Assembly (NCBI RefSeq): GCF_038432375.1
Contig: NZ_JBCAUS010000007.1
Location: 186,001-250,000 of the forward strand
Source: Methanococcoides sp. LMO-2
GTDB taxonomy: Archaea; Halobacteriota; Methanosarcinia; Methanosarcinales; Methanosarcinaceae
DNA length: 64,000 bases
Reading direction: 5' to 3'
The position numbers and the translations under genes are program-made. The stretch's first letter is position 1. The number at the start of each line of letters is the position of its first letter. Below the pieces are notes generated by a model. The model ran no database searches. It was given only the letters and a program-made list of their open reading frames with translations, and had not been told where the DNA came from. This document shows, one piece after another, positions 36,137-44,909 of the stretch.

Positions 36137-37411
36137 ATGAGCTACAAAGGCGAAGAAGCAAAGTATACAATTGAAAAAGTACATGCCAGAGAAATACTGG
36201 ACTCAAGAGGAAATCCTACCGTTGAGGTCGATGTCTACACCGGAAACGGGTTCGGAAGAGCAAGCGTACCTTCCGGAGCATCTACCGGCAGCAACGAAGC
36301 ACTTGAGCTCAGGGACAAGGACGACCGCTACAATGGAAAAGGCGTACTTGATGCAGTTGAAAATGTGAACTCGACCTTTGCAAAAGAGCTGCTGGGAATG
36401 GACGTTCGAAATCAGCGTGAGATCGATGAGCTGATGATCGCACTGGATGGAACTGACAACAAGATGACATTTGGTGCAAATGCGATCCTTGGTGTTTCCA
36501 TGGCTGTTGCAAAAGCAGCTGCCGATTCCCTTGGCATGCAGCTTTACCGCTACCTTGGCGGAACCAATGCATTCGCACTGCCTGTACCTACCATGAACGT
36601 GCTTAACGGTGGAAAACATGCAGGTAACGATCTCTCCATACAGGAGTTTATGATCCAGCCAAAAGGAGCTGAGACATACTCAAATGCCCTGAGAATGGGA
36701 GCTGAGACATACCATGCACTGGGCAAGATACTTGAAGATAAGTATGGTGGCTCCGCAACTAACGTCGGATATGAGGGAGGCTACGCACCAAATATCTCCA
36801 TGACAGCCGATGCACTGGATGCCCTTGTGAGTGCTATTGATGAAGCAGGATACACCGAATCCGAAATCACTATCGGACTTGATGCTGCTGCATCAGAGTT
36901 CTTTGAAAATGGAAAATACTCCATTGACGGTAACATGCTCACACCTGCTGAACTTGTGGACTACTACCTTGAACTGGTCGATACATATCCGATCCTTTCC
37001 ATCGAGGACCCATTCCACGAGGAATCATTCGAGGACTTTGCAGCGCTTACAAGTGAAGCATGGGACACCATAATTGTAGGCGATGACCTGTTCGTGACAA
37101 ACGTGAACCGCCTCGCAAAAGGTATTGAAATGGATGCTGCTAATGCACTCCTTCTCAAGATCAACCAGATCGGTACGATCTCAGAGTCATTAGATGCCGC
37201 AAACCTTGCAATGCGCAACGGATACAGCGTTGTGGTAAGCCACAGGTCCGCTGAGACAGAAGATGCAATGATCGCAGACATTTCCGTTGCATTAGGTGCT
37301 GACCTTATCAAGACAGGAGCTCCTGCAAGAAGTGAGCGTACTGCAAAATACAACCAGTTACTCAGAATAGAAGAAGATCTCGGAGACTCTGCACGTTACG
37401 TGCAGCTCTGA
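36137..37411 (+). CDS. eno: Enolase
   Basis: 424 residues from ATG 36137, with GGTGG 6 bases upstream; ATG 36125 is in frame. It has all enolase motifs: AREILDSRGNPTVEVDV, ASVPSGASTGSNEALELRD, the proton-shuttle Glu/Lys regions, LSIEDPFHEE, KINQIGTISE and the signature SHRSAETED. It interconverts 2-phosphoglycerate and phosphoenolpyruvate, in methanogens mainly for gluconeogenesis. Confidence 0.97.
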   Translation: MSYKGEEAKYTIEKVHAREILDSRGNPTVEVDVYTGNGFGRASVPSGASTGSNEALELRDKDDRYNGKGVLDAVENVNSTFAKELLGMDVRNQREIDELMIALDGTDNKMTFGANAILGVSMAVAKAAADSLGMQLYRYLGGTNAFALPVPTMNVLNGGKHAGNDLSIQEFMIQPKGAETYSNALRMGAETYHALGKILEDKYGGSATNVGYEGGYAPNISMTADALDALVSAIDEAGYTESEITIGLDAAASEFFENGKYSIDGNMLTPAELVDYYLELVDTYPILSIEDPFHEESFEDFAALTSEAWDTIIVGDDLFVTNVNRLAKGIEMDAANALLLKINQIGTISESLDAANLAMRNGYSVVVSHRSAETEDAMIADISVALGADLIKTGAPARSERTAKYNQLLRIEEDLGDSARYVQL

Positions 37412-37499
37412 TCTTTTTTTCTTTACTTATTTTTTAAAAAAAAGGTTTAAAGGTCAGGTTTACTTTAAACCATTTCAATTTTAACCTTGAACTTAATTT
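37412..37499. terminator. Convergent T/A-rich terminator between eno and polB
   Basis: CTTTTTTTCTTTACTTATTTTTT follows the eno stop; the A-rich part after it reads as T-rich for polB on the other strand. Confidence 0.5.
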
Positions 37500-40235
37500 T
37501 CAGAAATCAAAGAGTGAGCTCTGCGTTTTCTGGTCCGCCTGCTGGGAAGGCTGTTCGCCTGTCCTGCAAACCCTCTTGACGGTCTCGACCTTTTCCTCGG
37601 AAGAGGTATCAAAATCAAAGAGCCCTTTTTGTTTTGAATCGTGATTCAGTGTGGCCACATCAACCCCGAAAACCCCAAGGATACGCTCCACAGGCGGCAA
37701 CATCTGCTTCTGTATATAGTAGTCCACATCCAGTGTAATATTGTGCTCACGCACATATTCAGGATCCTCTGCACGATCTACGAAAAGACCCTTGCCTGCG
37801 GTTATGACAAAAGGTATTCTCTCACCAATGGAAGGCCGCACACCTGTGCGCCTTTCGATATTCTCCACCACGGTAAGGTGGGGTTGCTTGTTCTTGTAGC
37901 TTGACGGAGACTTTGAGAAGCTCTTTGTAAGCACCAGGTCTTCAACAATATCGACATCCTTCTGAACATCCAGGTTGCGTACCCTGTCAACAAGTTCGCG
38001 CACGTGATGAACGGAGCCGTCAATGTCACCTTCCTTTAGCACAAGTTCCAGTACCCTGTTGAGCATCTTTGAGGTCAGCTCACACCAGTCACGGCGCACC
38101 GTTTCAAGGCCCTTTACCTTTATCTTGTCCTTCCAACCGTCGTTCGTCGGCTCAAAGAGCCACTGTGCATACCTTTTCTTGGCTACCAGAAGGACACGCT
38201 TGGCAGCTGCCTCGAATTCGAGTTCCATTGGATCAGGCAATGATGCTGTGACAATACTTGCAACCTTTCTTCCCACCAGTGCTGAATCTTCAAGTGAAAA
38301 CTCATCCTCTGCAAATTCCTCATCGCAATCGTTCTTGCAATGGACAAAAACACTGTCCGTATCTCCATAGGCCACAGAGAGCTTCACGACCTTATCGCCT
38401 TCCCTGATTTCACCGGCCTCGTCTGTGAGATAGGCTGCATTGTCCCTGAGGACCACAGTACCGATCCTGTTACAAACAATATCCTCGGTCCTTGCTATGT
38501 TATCCCTGCCTATGCTCGTTACAGAATTGGCCATCTGGAGGCTGTAGAGCCTTGCACGTGCATAGCCTGAATAACCATAGAAACTGTTGAGCAGGATCTT
38601 CAGGGCAAGCTGTGTTGCATCAAGGACGCGATATTCCCCTTCATCACCTGCCTTTTTCATCAATTGCTTTGTCTTGACCCTCTGATCAAGCAGGTATTCA
38701 AGAACTGAGGGCACCACACCTTTGAATATATCGGGTTTAACAAATTCTCCTTTTGAAGGAGATCTGATAATATCATTTTCAGGATATGAACCTGGCTTCA
38801 CAACAGTCGTGTAGCAAAGGTTGTGAGCCATCATGATAGTAGGATAAAGGGATTTGTAGTCCAGAACGATCACATTCTCATGGAGCCCTTTCTCCGGCTC
38901 AAGGACAGCACCGCCTTTAAGGCTCTCGTTCTGCTTGCGCCTGTAGGCTGAGGTCTCATCATCCGGCTTTGTGGACATTACCCTGCCCTGTTTGCCGAAC
39001 TCGGTCATCAGGATATGTTCCACCATATTGGTCTGTCCACCACTGACCGTATCCTGAAGCAGGATACCGCTGACCCTTGACAGAGCAATATACTTGTCAA
39101 GAAGCTTAAGTTCGAGCAAAAGTTCAAGAGCAAGCTCGGAGTCACGCCTGGCATAATCGACGAACTTCCTGATCTTCTCACCGTTATCGTTCCAGTGCTC
39201 TTGCATATCAGCCGGTGCAACATCGAGCTTTTCCCGATCAAGCAGCTCCTTTGAAACATTACGCAGGGTGTACCTTTTCAGGCTGAACTGCTGCCTGATA
39301 AGTGGAAGCGCATCCACGACCACCCTTCCGGGAATGGATACCATTGTGCGGCTTATGATCTTACGGTAGCTTAAGTTTCTGGAGTCCCTTCCCACGATCG
39401 GTTTGATACCTGCCCCGGATTCATTCAGGACGTTCACCCTGTCAACAATATAGGGAACATCAAAATCATTGATATTATAGCCGGTGATCACATCAGGATC
39501 GTATTCAGTAATGATCTCAAAGAAACGATTGAGGAGGTCTGATTCTTTCGTGAACATCTCAACGTCATCGTCAACCCCTTCCACCTCCTTCTTGACAAGC
39601 ACAATGGTGCTGTGACCCTTGTAGGCTGGCTCAAAGGCAAAACTGACCATTATGATAGGTGACACATCGGGAGTGGGCATACCTCCATCATGGGGCAGGC
39701 ACTCAATATCAAAGGCCATATACTTCAGTGGTGAGTTGGCGATCCTGTCAACCTCAGTCAGTTCTGAAGACCTTACGACATGGTCACATAGCAGATCGCC
39801 TTTAGCTACATCAGCATCTTCTCCGGCGGACACCCATCCCATGCCCTTGAAACCTTTGTCAATAAGGAACCTGTTCCTGAATAGGATATCCGTTTCATAG
39901 ATCTCCCTGACACCGATCATTCCTGCTACTTCGTCCCTTATCTCAGGAACGTTGCGTGGGTCGAATGTGGTGACCTTTAACATGGGCTGTTTTGTTTCCT
40001 GATAGCCTATAGGCTCGAACCTCTCCACAACTTCAATGTCCTTAACAACATCAAACCGGTCCTTTATTTCCTGACCCAGCTTCTTAAGATCGCCTGATGC
40101 ACTAAGATAAAAATAAGGCTCAAATCCCGGAACAAGACAGCAAACGCTCTCCCCATTGTCAGACCTACCAAAAAGGCGTACTACAGGTCGTTCATTTTCA
40201 CGGAAATAGTCTGCATCCAGGATCTGGAAATTCAT
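37500..40235 (-). CDS. polB: DNA polymerase, family B
   Basis: 911 residues. The 3'-5' exonuclease carries Exo I (AFDIECLP), Exo II (GYNINDFDVPYI) and Exo III (YARRDSELAL). The polymerase carries motif A (DYKSLYPTIM), motif B (KILLNSFYGYSG) and motif C (YGDTDSVFV). The C-terminus ends QSSLFDF, a PCNA-interacting (PIP) box; an earlier QKGLFDF is a second PIP-like motif. Replicative or repair polymerase of the archaeon. No intein. Confidence 0.96.
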   Translation of the reverse strand: MNFQILDADYFRENERPVVRLFGRSDNGESVCCLVPGFEPYFYLSASGDLKKLGQEIKDRFDVVKDIEVVERFEPIGYQETKQPMLKVTTFDPRNVPEIRDEVAGMIGVREIYETDILFRNRFLIDKGFKGMGWVSAGEDADVAKGDLLCDHVVRSSELTEVDRIANSPLKYMAFDIECLPHDGGMPTPDVSPIIMVSFAFEPAYKGHSTIVLVKKEVEGVDDDVEMFTKESDLLNRFFEIITEYDPDVITGYNINDFDVPYIVDRVNVLNESGAGIKPIVGRDSRNLSYRKIISRTMVSIPGRVVVDALPLIRQQFSLKRYTLRNVSKELLDREKLDVAPADMQEHWNDNGEKIRKFVDYARRDSELALELLLELKLLDKYIALSRVSGILLQDTVSGGQTNMVEHILMTEFGKQGRVMSTKPDDETSAYRRKQNESLKGGAVLEPEKGLHENVIVLDYKSLYPTIMMAHNLCYTTVVKPGSYPENDIIRSPSKGEFVKPDIFKGVVPSVLEYLLDQRVKTKQLMKKAGDEGEYRVLDATQLALKILLNSFYGYSGYARARLYSLQMANSVTSIGRDNIARTEDIVCNRIGTVVLRDNAAYLTDEAGEIREGDKVVKLSVAYGDTDSVFVHCKNDCDEEFAEDEFSLEDSALVGRKVASIVTASLPDPMELEFEAAAKRVLLVAKKRYAQWLFEPTNDGWKDKIKVKGLETVRRDWCELTSKMLNRVLELVLKEGDIDGSVHHVRELVDRVRNLDVQKDVDIVEDLVLTKSFSKSPSSYKNKQPHLTVVENIERRTGVRPSIGERIPFVITAGKGLFVDRAEDPEYVREHNITLDVDYYIQKQMLPPVERILGVFGVDVATLNHDSKQKGLFDFDTSSEEKVETVKRVCRTGEQPSQQADQKTQSSLFDF

Positions 40236-40341
40236 GGAACTACTTAACGTGAAGGCATAATATATGCTTTGTTGTCAAAGAACAATAAACAACTCAGAAA
40301 TCAAAATTAAAGAAATGTTAAAAAAGCAATGAAAGGCAAAG

Positions 40342-40450
40342 TGCCCGGAGCGTGACTCGAACACGCGACCTCCAGATTTCTCAGGAGATTTGGACGCTCG
40401 GTTAAAAGTCCCTATGAGTCTGGCGCCCCAACCAACTAGGCTATCCGGGC
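40342..40450 (-). tRNA. tRNA-Met (CAU), elongator type, with intron
   Basis: The minus strand folds as a cloverleaf: acceptor GCCCGGA/TCCGGGC, D arm GCCT...GGC, anticodon stem CCAGA/TCTGG with loop CTCATA-A (anticodon CAT) and T arm GCGTG-TTCGAGT-CACGC, discriminator A. A 35-base intron (40378-40412) follows position 37, the usual archaeal site, and itself pairs GGAC/GTCC. CCA is not encoded. Confidence 0.92.
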
Positions 40451-40534
40451 ATTGCAGCACCTAAATGGGCATAGTGATATTAAAGTGTATCGATTGGGAG
40501 CTGCGTCCTTTTTAATTTTTAAAAAGGGACCGGA

Positions 40535-41074
40535 TCAGAATCCGGTCGCTTCAGCGAGTTCCAATAAGGTCCCACTGTCTTCAGTACTACCTCTGACGAC
40601 GAACACGAAGTTCTCATTGGCCCATATGTAATGATAACGTGGAACCTGCTCACCATTCAACGTGATATGTTTTGTGATAAGCGTTGCATCATGCCCATTG
40701 AAGTAATCTGTTACGAACCTTCCAATTACTGCACTCGGGAAGCTATCCTTGTATTGGGTAACAAACTCTTCTGCAGCTTCAGGGTCCTCTAGCTCAACAG
40801 CTATAATATAATGGTCTACAGAATCAAGCTGGTATATACCTTCAGAAGCCTGGACAATACCATCTACATCAGCATAGTCTGCCTTTACATCTTCTATATC
40901 AACAGAGTGAACACCAAGGTATTCAAAACTTTCAGGAATGTTTTCCAGAACCACCCCATCAACACTTAGATCGGCAGTTGTTACGGATTCTTCCGGCTCA
41001 GCCGGTTCTGTACATCCTGACATTGCAACAAGAAGTAATGCAACGAGAGAAATCATCAATACCTTCATTTTCAT
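40535..41074 (-). CDS. Secreted lipoprotein, unknown
   Basis: 179 residues. A signal peptide with lipobox (LLLVAMSGC, Cys about residue 21) is followed by an acidic linker (TEPAEPEES) and a domain of about 145 residues with YHYIWANENFVFVVRG near the end. Located outside the membrane, anchored by lipid. No family recognised; it lies between the tRNA and the S-layer gene on the same strand. Confidence 0.7.
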   Translation of the reverse strand: MKMKVLMISLVALLLVAMSGCTEPAEPEESVTTADLSVDGVVLENIPESFEYLGVHSVDIEDVKADYADVDGIVQASEGIYQLDSVDHYIIAVELEDPEAAEEFVTQYKDSFPSAVIGRFVTDYFNGHDATLITKHITLNGEQVPRYHYIWANENFVFVVRGSTEDSGTLLELAEATGF

Positions 41075-41167
41075 ATTAAATACCTCATTGTTCTGAATTG
41101 GAATGAGATATAATAAGCTTATAGGTATTTTAATTTATCGAAAAACTTGACAAAAAAAAGAAAAGTT

Positions 41168-41187
41168 AGAAGGGTTTGCACCCTTCT
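41168..41187 (-). terminator. Strong hairpin terminator of the S-layer gene
   Basis: AGAAGGGT-TTGC-ACCCTTCT is a perfect 8-bp stem; on the minus strand AACTTTTCTTTTTTTT follows. It begins 14 bases beyond the S-layer stop. Confidence 0.8.
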
Positions 41188-41201
41188 TAGATTTTAGTTA
41201 T

Positions 41202-43241
41202 TTAGTTCCTTCTGACAAGGTATGCTACTGCAAGGAGACCTGCAATTGCGAAGACTGCTTCAAAACCAGGTACTGGCTCATCTGCTGGCTCTTCGACTGG
41301 TTCCTCAACAGGCTCTTCGACTGGTTCCTCAACAGGCTCTTCTGTTTCGTTGCCAGCTGGCTCCTCAACAGGCTCCTCGACTGGCTCCTCAACAGGTTCC
41401 TCGACAGGTTCCTCGACTTCCATTTCGCCATCGACTGTTACTTCGACGAATGGGAAGTATCTGAGGTCTGTAGTACTGTCTGCGACCTTGATGCTGATCT
41501 CATCAGTAACCTCATATGAGTCATCTTCATCGAGTGTGATGGACTCATCGAGATCCATTGTGATTGTATCTGTGACGCTGTCTACGACTAACTTACCGAA
41601 TTCATCGTCAACTTCAATCTCCATTGCATCGTCAGAAATCTGCCAGATACCTTCGACTACAGCAAGGCTGTCTACCTGACCCTGGAATACTTCATCAATC
41701 TGGACAATGATGATGATTACATCTTCTCCAAGGACTTCCTCTTCGAAGAACCAGGTCTTGTCTGCCATGCTAGCATCAGCGGTGCTGATAACTTCATCAT
41801 CGACAAACTCACCGTCTTTGGTAAGCTCGAGCCAGACCTTGTTACCATCAACATCGATCTGCTTTGGTGTAAGAGCGTAGCCTTCACCGAGTTCGAGGGA
41901 CTCGCCGGTCCTCATGGTGTAACTCTCGTCATCGTCCATGAGAAGCTTGGTGAGCATGGATGCATCGCCTTCAACAATAGGTACGTATTCCTCTGCGAGG
42001 AAGCCGATCTTCTCATACTCGACAAGAGTTCCTGCATCATCTAATTCGAATGGGAACTCAGGTGCGATTCCTGGGATGATGGTTGTAGTGTAGTTAAGCT
42101 CTACAGGATCATCATTGATCTTCCTCTCAGTGGTGTCAACTCCGGTTATGGTCAGTGCTTCGGAGGTTTCATCTTCATCAAGATCATACCAGAAGCCAGC
42201 AAAGGAGTATTCCTCGCCATTTGCGGTCCATACAATTACATCACCGTTTGCAGGATTCTCGACAACACTACCACGAACCTCATAGGTACCTGGCTCTGTG
42301 ATTGTCTTAGCAAGGTAGAACCTGAGGTTGTCAGAATCGTCTGCGACAACAAAGCTGAGGTCTTCCATAAGTTCGTATGTGTCATCCTCATCGAGGGTGA
42401 TGGACTCATCAAGAGTCATTGTGATTGTATCTGTGATGCTGTCGACGATCATCTTACCGAATTCATCATCAACTTCGATTTCCATTGCATCGTCAGAGAT
42501 CTGCCAGATACCTTCGACTACACAAAGGCTGTCGACCTGACCCTGGAATACTTCATCGATGTGGACAATGACTGTAATTACATCATCTTCACCGAGAACT
42601 TCCTGGTCAAAGTACCAGGTCTTGTCTGCTTTGTCAGCATCAGCGGTGCTGATAACTTCGTCATCGACAAACTCGCCGTCTTTGGTGAGCTCGAGCCAGA
42701 CCTTGTTACCATCGACATCGATCTGCTTTGGTGTAAGTGCATAGCCTTCACCGAGTTCGAGGGACTCACCGGTCCTCATGGTGTAACTCTCGTCATCATC
42801 AATGAGAAGTTTGGTGAGCATGGATGCATCGCCTGTAACAATAGGTACGTATTCCTCTGCAAGGAAACCGATCTTCTCATAGGTAAGAGCTGTGTTTGCA
42901 TCGCCTGGAATACTGAAATTGAACTCAGGTGCGATTTCTGTCTGAATCTCTGCTTCGTAAACGAGAGCGTCTGTGTCATCGACAAGCTTCCTGTCACCAT
43001 CTGTGAAACCACTGGCAATTGTTGCATCGATAGTAATTGTTTCACTGGACTTGCCGTCATCGATATCATACCAGAAACCAGCAAAGTTCTGTGCGTTTAT
43101 TTCCCATGTGTCGTCGAATGCATCAAAGTCAGTATCGTTAAATACTGGGCCTCTGATTTCGACGGAGTCTGCTGCACTTGCTACTGATACAAAGCTCAGT
43201 ACCATGAGAGCAGCCATTATGATTGCTAAAAAGCTTTTCAT
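41202..43241 (-). CDS. S-layer protein with two tandem DUF1608 domains
   Basis: 679 residues, very acidic. Signal peptide about 1-23, two tandem S-layer domains (about 27-325 and 326-600), a Glu-Pro-Val repeat stalk (about 609-656) and a C-terminal PGFEAVFAIAGLLAVAYLVR, a PGF motif plus helix plus basic end, as processed by archaeosortase in PGF-CTERM proteins. It is probably the major S-layer subunit of the cell envelope. GGAGG lies before the ATG and the leader appears long. The two domains are almost identical over about 80 residues (about 145-220 and 433-508). Confidence 0.93.
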   Translation of the reverse strand: MKSFLAIIMAALMVLSFVSVASAADSVEIRGPVFNDTDFDAFDDTWEINAQNFAGFWYDIDDGKSSETITIDATIASGFTDGDRKLVDDTDALVYEAEIQTEIAPEFNFSIPGDANTALTYEKIGFLAEEYVPIVTGDASMLTKLLIDDDESYTMRTGESLELGEGYALTPKQIDVDGNKVWLELTKDGEFVDDEVISTADADKADKTWYFDQEVLGEDDVITVIVHIDEVFQGQVDSLCVVEGIWQISDDAMEIEVDDEFGKMIVDSITDTITMTLDESITLDEDDTYELMEDLSFVVADDSDNLRFYLAKTITEPGTYEVRGSVVENPANGDVIVWTANGEEYSFAGFWYDLDEDETSEALTITGVDTTERKINDDPVELNYTTTIIPGIAPEFPFELDDAGTLVEYEKIGFLAEEYVPIVEGDASMLTKLLMDDDESYTMRTGESLELGEGYALTPKQIDVDGNKVWLELTKDGEFVDDEVISTADASMADKTWFFEEEVLGEDVIIIIVQIDEVFQGQVDSLAVVEGIWQISDDAMEIEVDDEFGKLVVDSVTDTITMDLDESITLDEDDSYEVTDEISIKVADSTTDLRYFPFVEVTVDGEMEVEEPVEEPVEEPVEEPVEEPAGNETEEPVEEPVEEPVEEPVEEPADEPVPGFEAVFAIAGLLAVAYLVRRN
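41274..41417 (-). repeat. Glu-Pro-Val repeat stalk of the S-layer gene
   Basis: Twelve-base units encoding VEEP are repeated about ten times, interrupted once by AGNETEEP with a possible N-glycosylation site. It forms the spacer between the S-layer domains and the membrane anchor and is prone to length change. Confidence 0.85.
41517..42017 (-). repeat. Second copy of the S-layer internal duplication
   Basis: Encodes about residues 409-575. Its counterpart is 42372-42881 (about residues 121-290). Long stretches, such as LGEGYALTPKQIDVDGNKVW, are the same in both, and the DNA is also closely similar, so recent duplication or gene conversion is likely. Confidence 0.8.
42372..42881 (-). repeat. 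First copy of the S-layer internal duplication
   Basis: Encodes about residues 121-290 of the S-layer protein; partner of 41517-42017. Confidence 0.8.
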
Positions 43242-43773
43242 TATTTTCCTCCATTATTTTAAATAATACAAGAGTGAGAATCAAGATAAACGTTTTAACG
43301 TATATCAATCCCCCAACAAAAAACGAAGTTTCGTCCATTGCCGAAGGAGGCATCATCACCCTCTTAATCCCGTCATATTGGATTACAACTGACTAATAAG
43401 TTAATTGGCTTTTAAATCTTTTGTGGTCTCTTTAAGACAATTTATCGCAATGCACAGGTAAATATCGATGCAAATAACGGTAAATGTCGAAGAAAAACCG
43501 TGGGATTTAATATAAAATCTTCAATAATCGCACAATATAATTCGTAAATTGTCGATTTGAACAACATTCAAACTTTTATCTTAATTATCAATGCTGCAAT
43601 AATGGGGTATTGAAATCCATCCTCAATAAATTTATATGTACAGCGTGTTAATTATTATAATAATGACAGTGTAACTTTGTCATAGCATCATATAATAATC
43701 AGTGGTTCAATTCGTCCCATATTGACAAATCTTAACCACGTGCACAATAATATAATGAGGAGTGAAAAGATAA
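43242..43773. promoter_or_regulatory. Divergent intergenic region of S-layer and KaiC-like genes
   Basis: 532 bases, AT-rich, no coding frame. Near the S-layer gene lie the palindrome ACGTTTTAACGT (about 43290) and the inverted repeat ACGAA-GT-TTCGT (about 43323), both able to act in the mRNA leader or as protein sites. Several TATA-like boxes occur. GGAG lies 11 bases before ATG 43774. Nothing else is recognised. Confidence 0.45.
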
Positions 43774-44553
43774 ATGTTCGAAGGGTCAGCCTCTGAAGAG
43801 ATATCAATGGAAGATGAAATGAACAGGGTCAAGACCGGTGTTCCCGGATTTGACGAACTTTGCGGAGGAGGACTTATCCGCGACCGTTCCTACCTTGTAT
43901 CCGGTACATCCGGTGCAGGTAAGACAAACTTTTCCGTCCAGTACATCTATAATGGTATCACAAAATACGGTGAGAACGGTATCATCGTCGCAACGGAAGA
44001 AAGACCTGAGCAGATCAGGGAGAACGTATTGAAGTTCGGATGGGACCTGCAAGCACTGGAAGATGAAGGCAAGCTTGTCATCATCGACGCATGCTCCACC
44101 AAGATCGGCATTCCTTCACAGGAAAAATATGTCGATGTCAGGCCTTTTGATACCCGCTCCATGATGGACCAGATCATTGCAACCCAGGAAGAGATCGATG
44201 CTAAGAGATGCCTTGTCGACTCAACAACTTCCATCAGTTTCTACCTGCACGATCCTGCAAAGATCCGTGTGGAACTTCTCAAACTCAGTACGACACTGGA
44301 AGTGATAGGACTGACCTCACTGATGACATGTGAGATCGTCAATGAAAAAGAACCATCAAGGTTCGGTGTGGAGACATTTGTAACAGACGGTACCTTTGTA
44401 CTTCACTACGACATGCGTGAAACGGTCCGCACCCGTACCATCGAGATATTCAAGATGCGTGGTTCAGACCACAGTAAGAAACTGCACCCATACGATATCA
44501 CATCAGAGGGTTTCGTCATACACCCACACGAACAGGTGTTTGCTCCATTCTGA
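43774..44553 (+). CDS. Single-domain KaiC/RadA-like ATPase
   Basis: 259 residues with one KaiC-type RecA fold: KTGVPGFDELCGGGLIRDRS, Walker A GTSGAGKTNF (about residue 46), GIIVATEERPEQIREN with the catalytic Glu pair, and Walker B-like KRCLVDST. Such KaiC-like ATPases are widespread in methanogens, often with signalling or motility roles. The specific role is unknown; it is divergent from the S-layer gene. Confidence 0.85.
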   Translation: MFEGSASEEISMEDEMNRVKTGVPGFDELCGGGLIRDRSYLVSGTSGAGKTNFSVQYIYNGITKYGENGIIVATEERPEQIRENVLKFGWDLQALEDEGKLVIIDACSTKIGIPSQEKYVDVRPFDTRSMMDQIIATQEEIDAKRCLVDSTTSISFYLHDPAKIRVELLKLSTTLEVIGLTSLMTCEIVNEKEPSRFGVETFVTDGTFVLHYDMRETVRTRTIEIFKMRGSDHSKKLHPYDITSEGFVIHPHEQVFAPF

Positions 44554-44608
44554 AGCTTATCGACACCATAATGGTGTAAAACAGTTTCAGGAAAAATCAA
44601 AGGAATAA

Positions 44609-44646
44609 CTCGGGCATCTCTACTTTTTTTCTTAAAGATGCCTGAG
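44609..44646. terminator. Bidirectional hairpin terminator
   Basis: CTCGGGCATCT and AGATGCCTGAG pair over 11 positions (one G-T on one strand) around a T-rich loop. It sits between the convergent KaiC-like and zinc-ribbon genes. Confidence 0.65.
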
Positions 44647-44673
44647 AATCTCAACAATACAAAAACAAAAATA

Positions 44674-44817
44674 TCAGAGATCTGGATAGGTCTCTTCGTG
44701 ACCACATTCTATACATTTGTAGATAACAAGTGTACGACCAAAATTGTCGTGTCTCTTTATAGTAGGATATCTCCAGCGGTTCATCCTTCCTTCACAAACT
44801 GGGCATCTATAGTTCAT
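44674..44817 (-). CDS. Small zinc-ribbon protein
   Basis: 47 residues from ATG 44817, with GAGGT upstream. CPVC and CIEC about 30 residues apart form a zinc ribbon; the middle (GRMNRWRYPTIKRHD) is basic, suggesting nucleic-acid contact. It lies 92 bases beyond the P-type ATPase stop on the same strand. No specific role known. Confidence 0.7.
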   Translation of the reverse strand: MNYRCPVCEGRMNRWRYPTIKRHDNFGRTLVIYKCIECGHEETYPDL

Positions 44818-44909
44818 TTTACCTCACTCACAGGATTCCAGATCTTCATTCAGACATGTTCTATATTGAGTGCATCTATATATTAGACTTACTCTGATAT
44901 TAAATTGAA

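Noticed and set aside
35956-36138. N-terminal extension of the regulator at 35602
   Set aside because: Hydrophobic, Tyr/Phe/Cys-rich and crosses the likely promoter; the ATG at 35955 begins a normal HTH protein.
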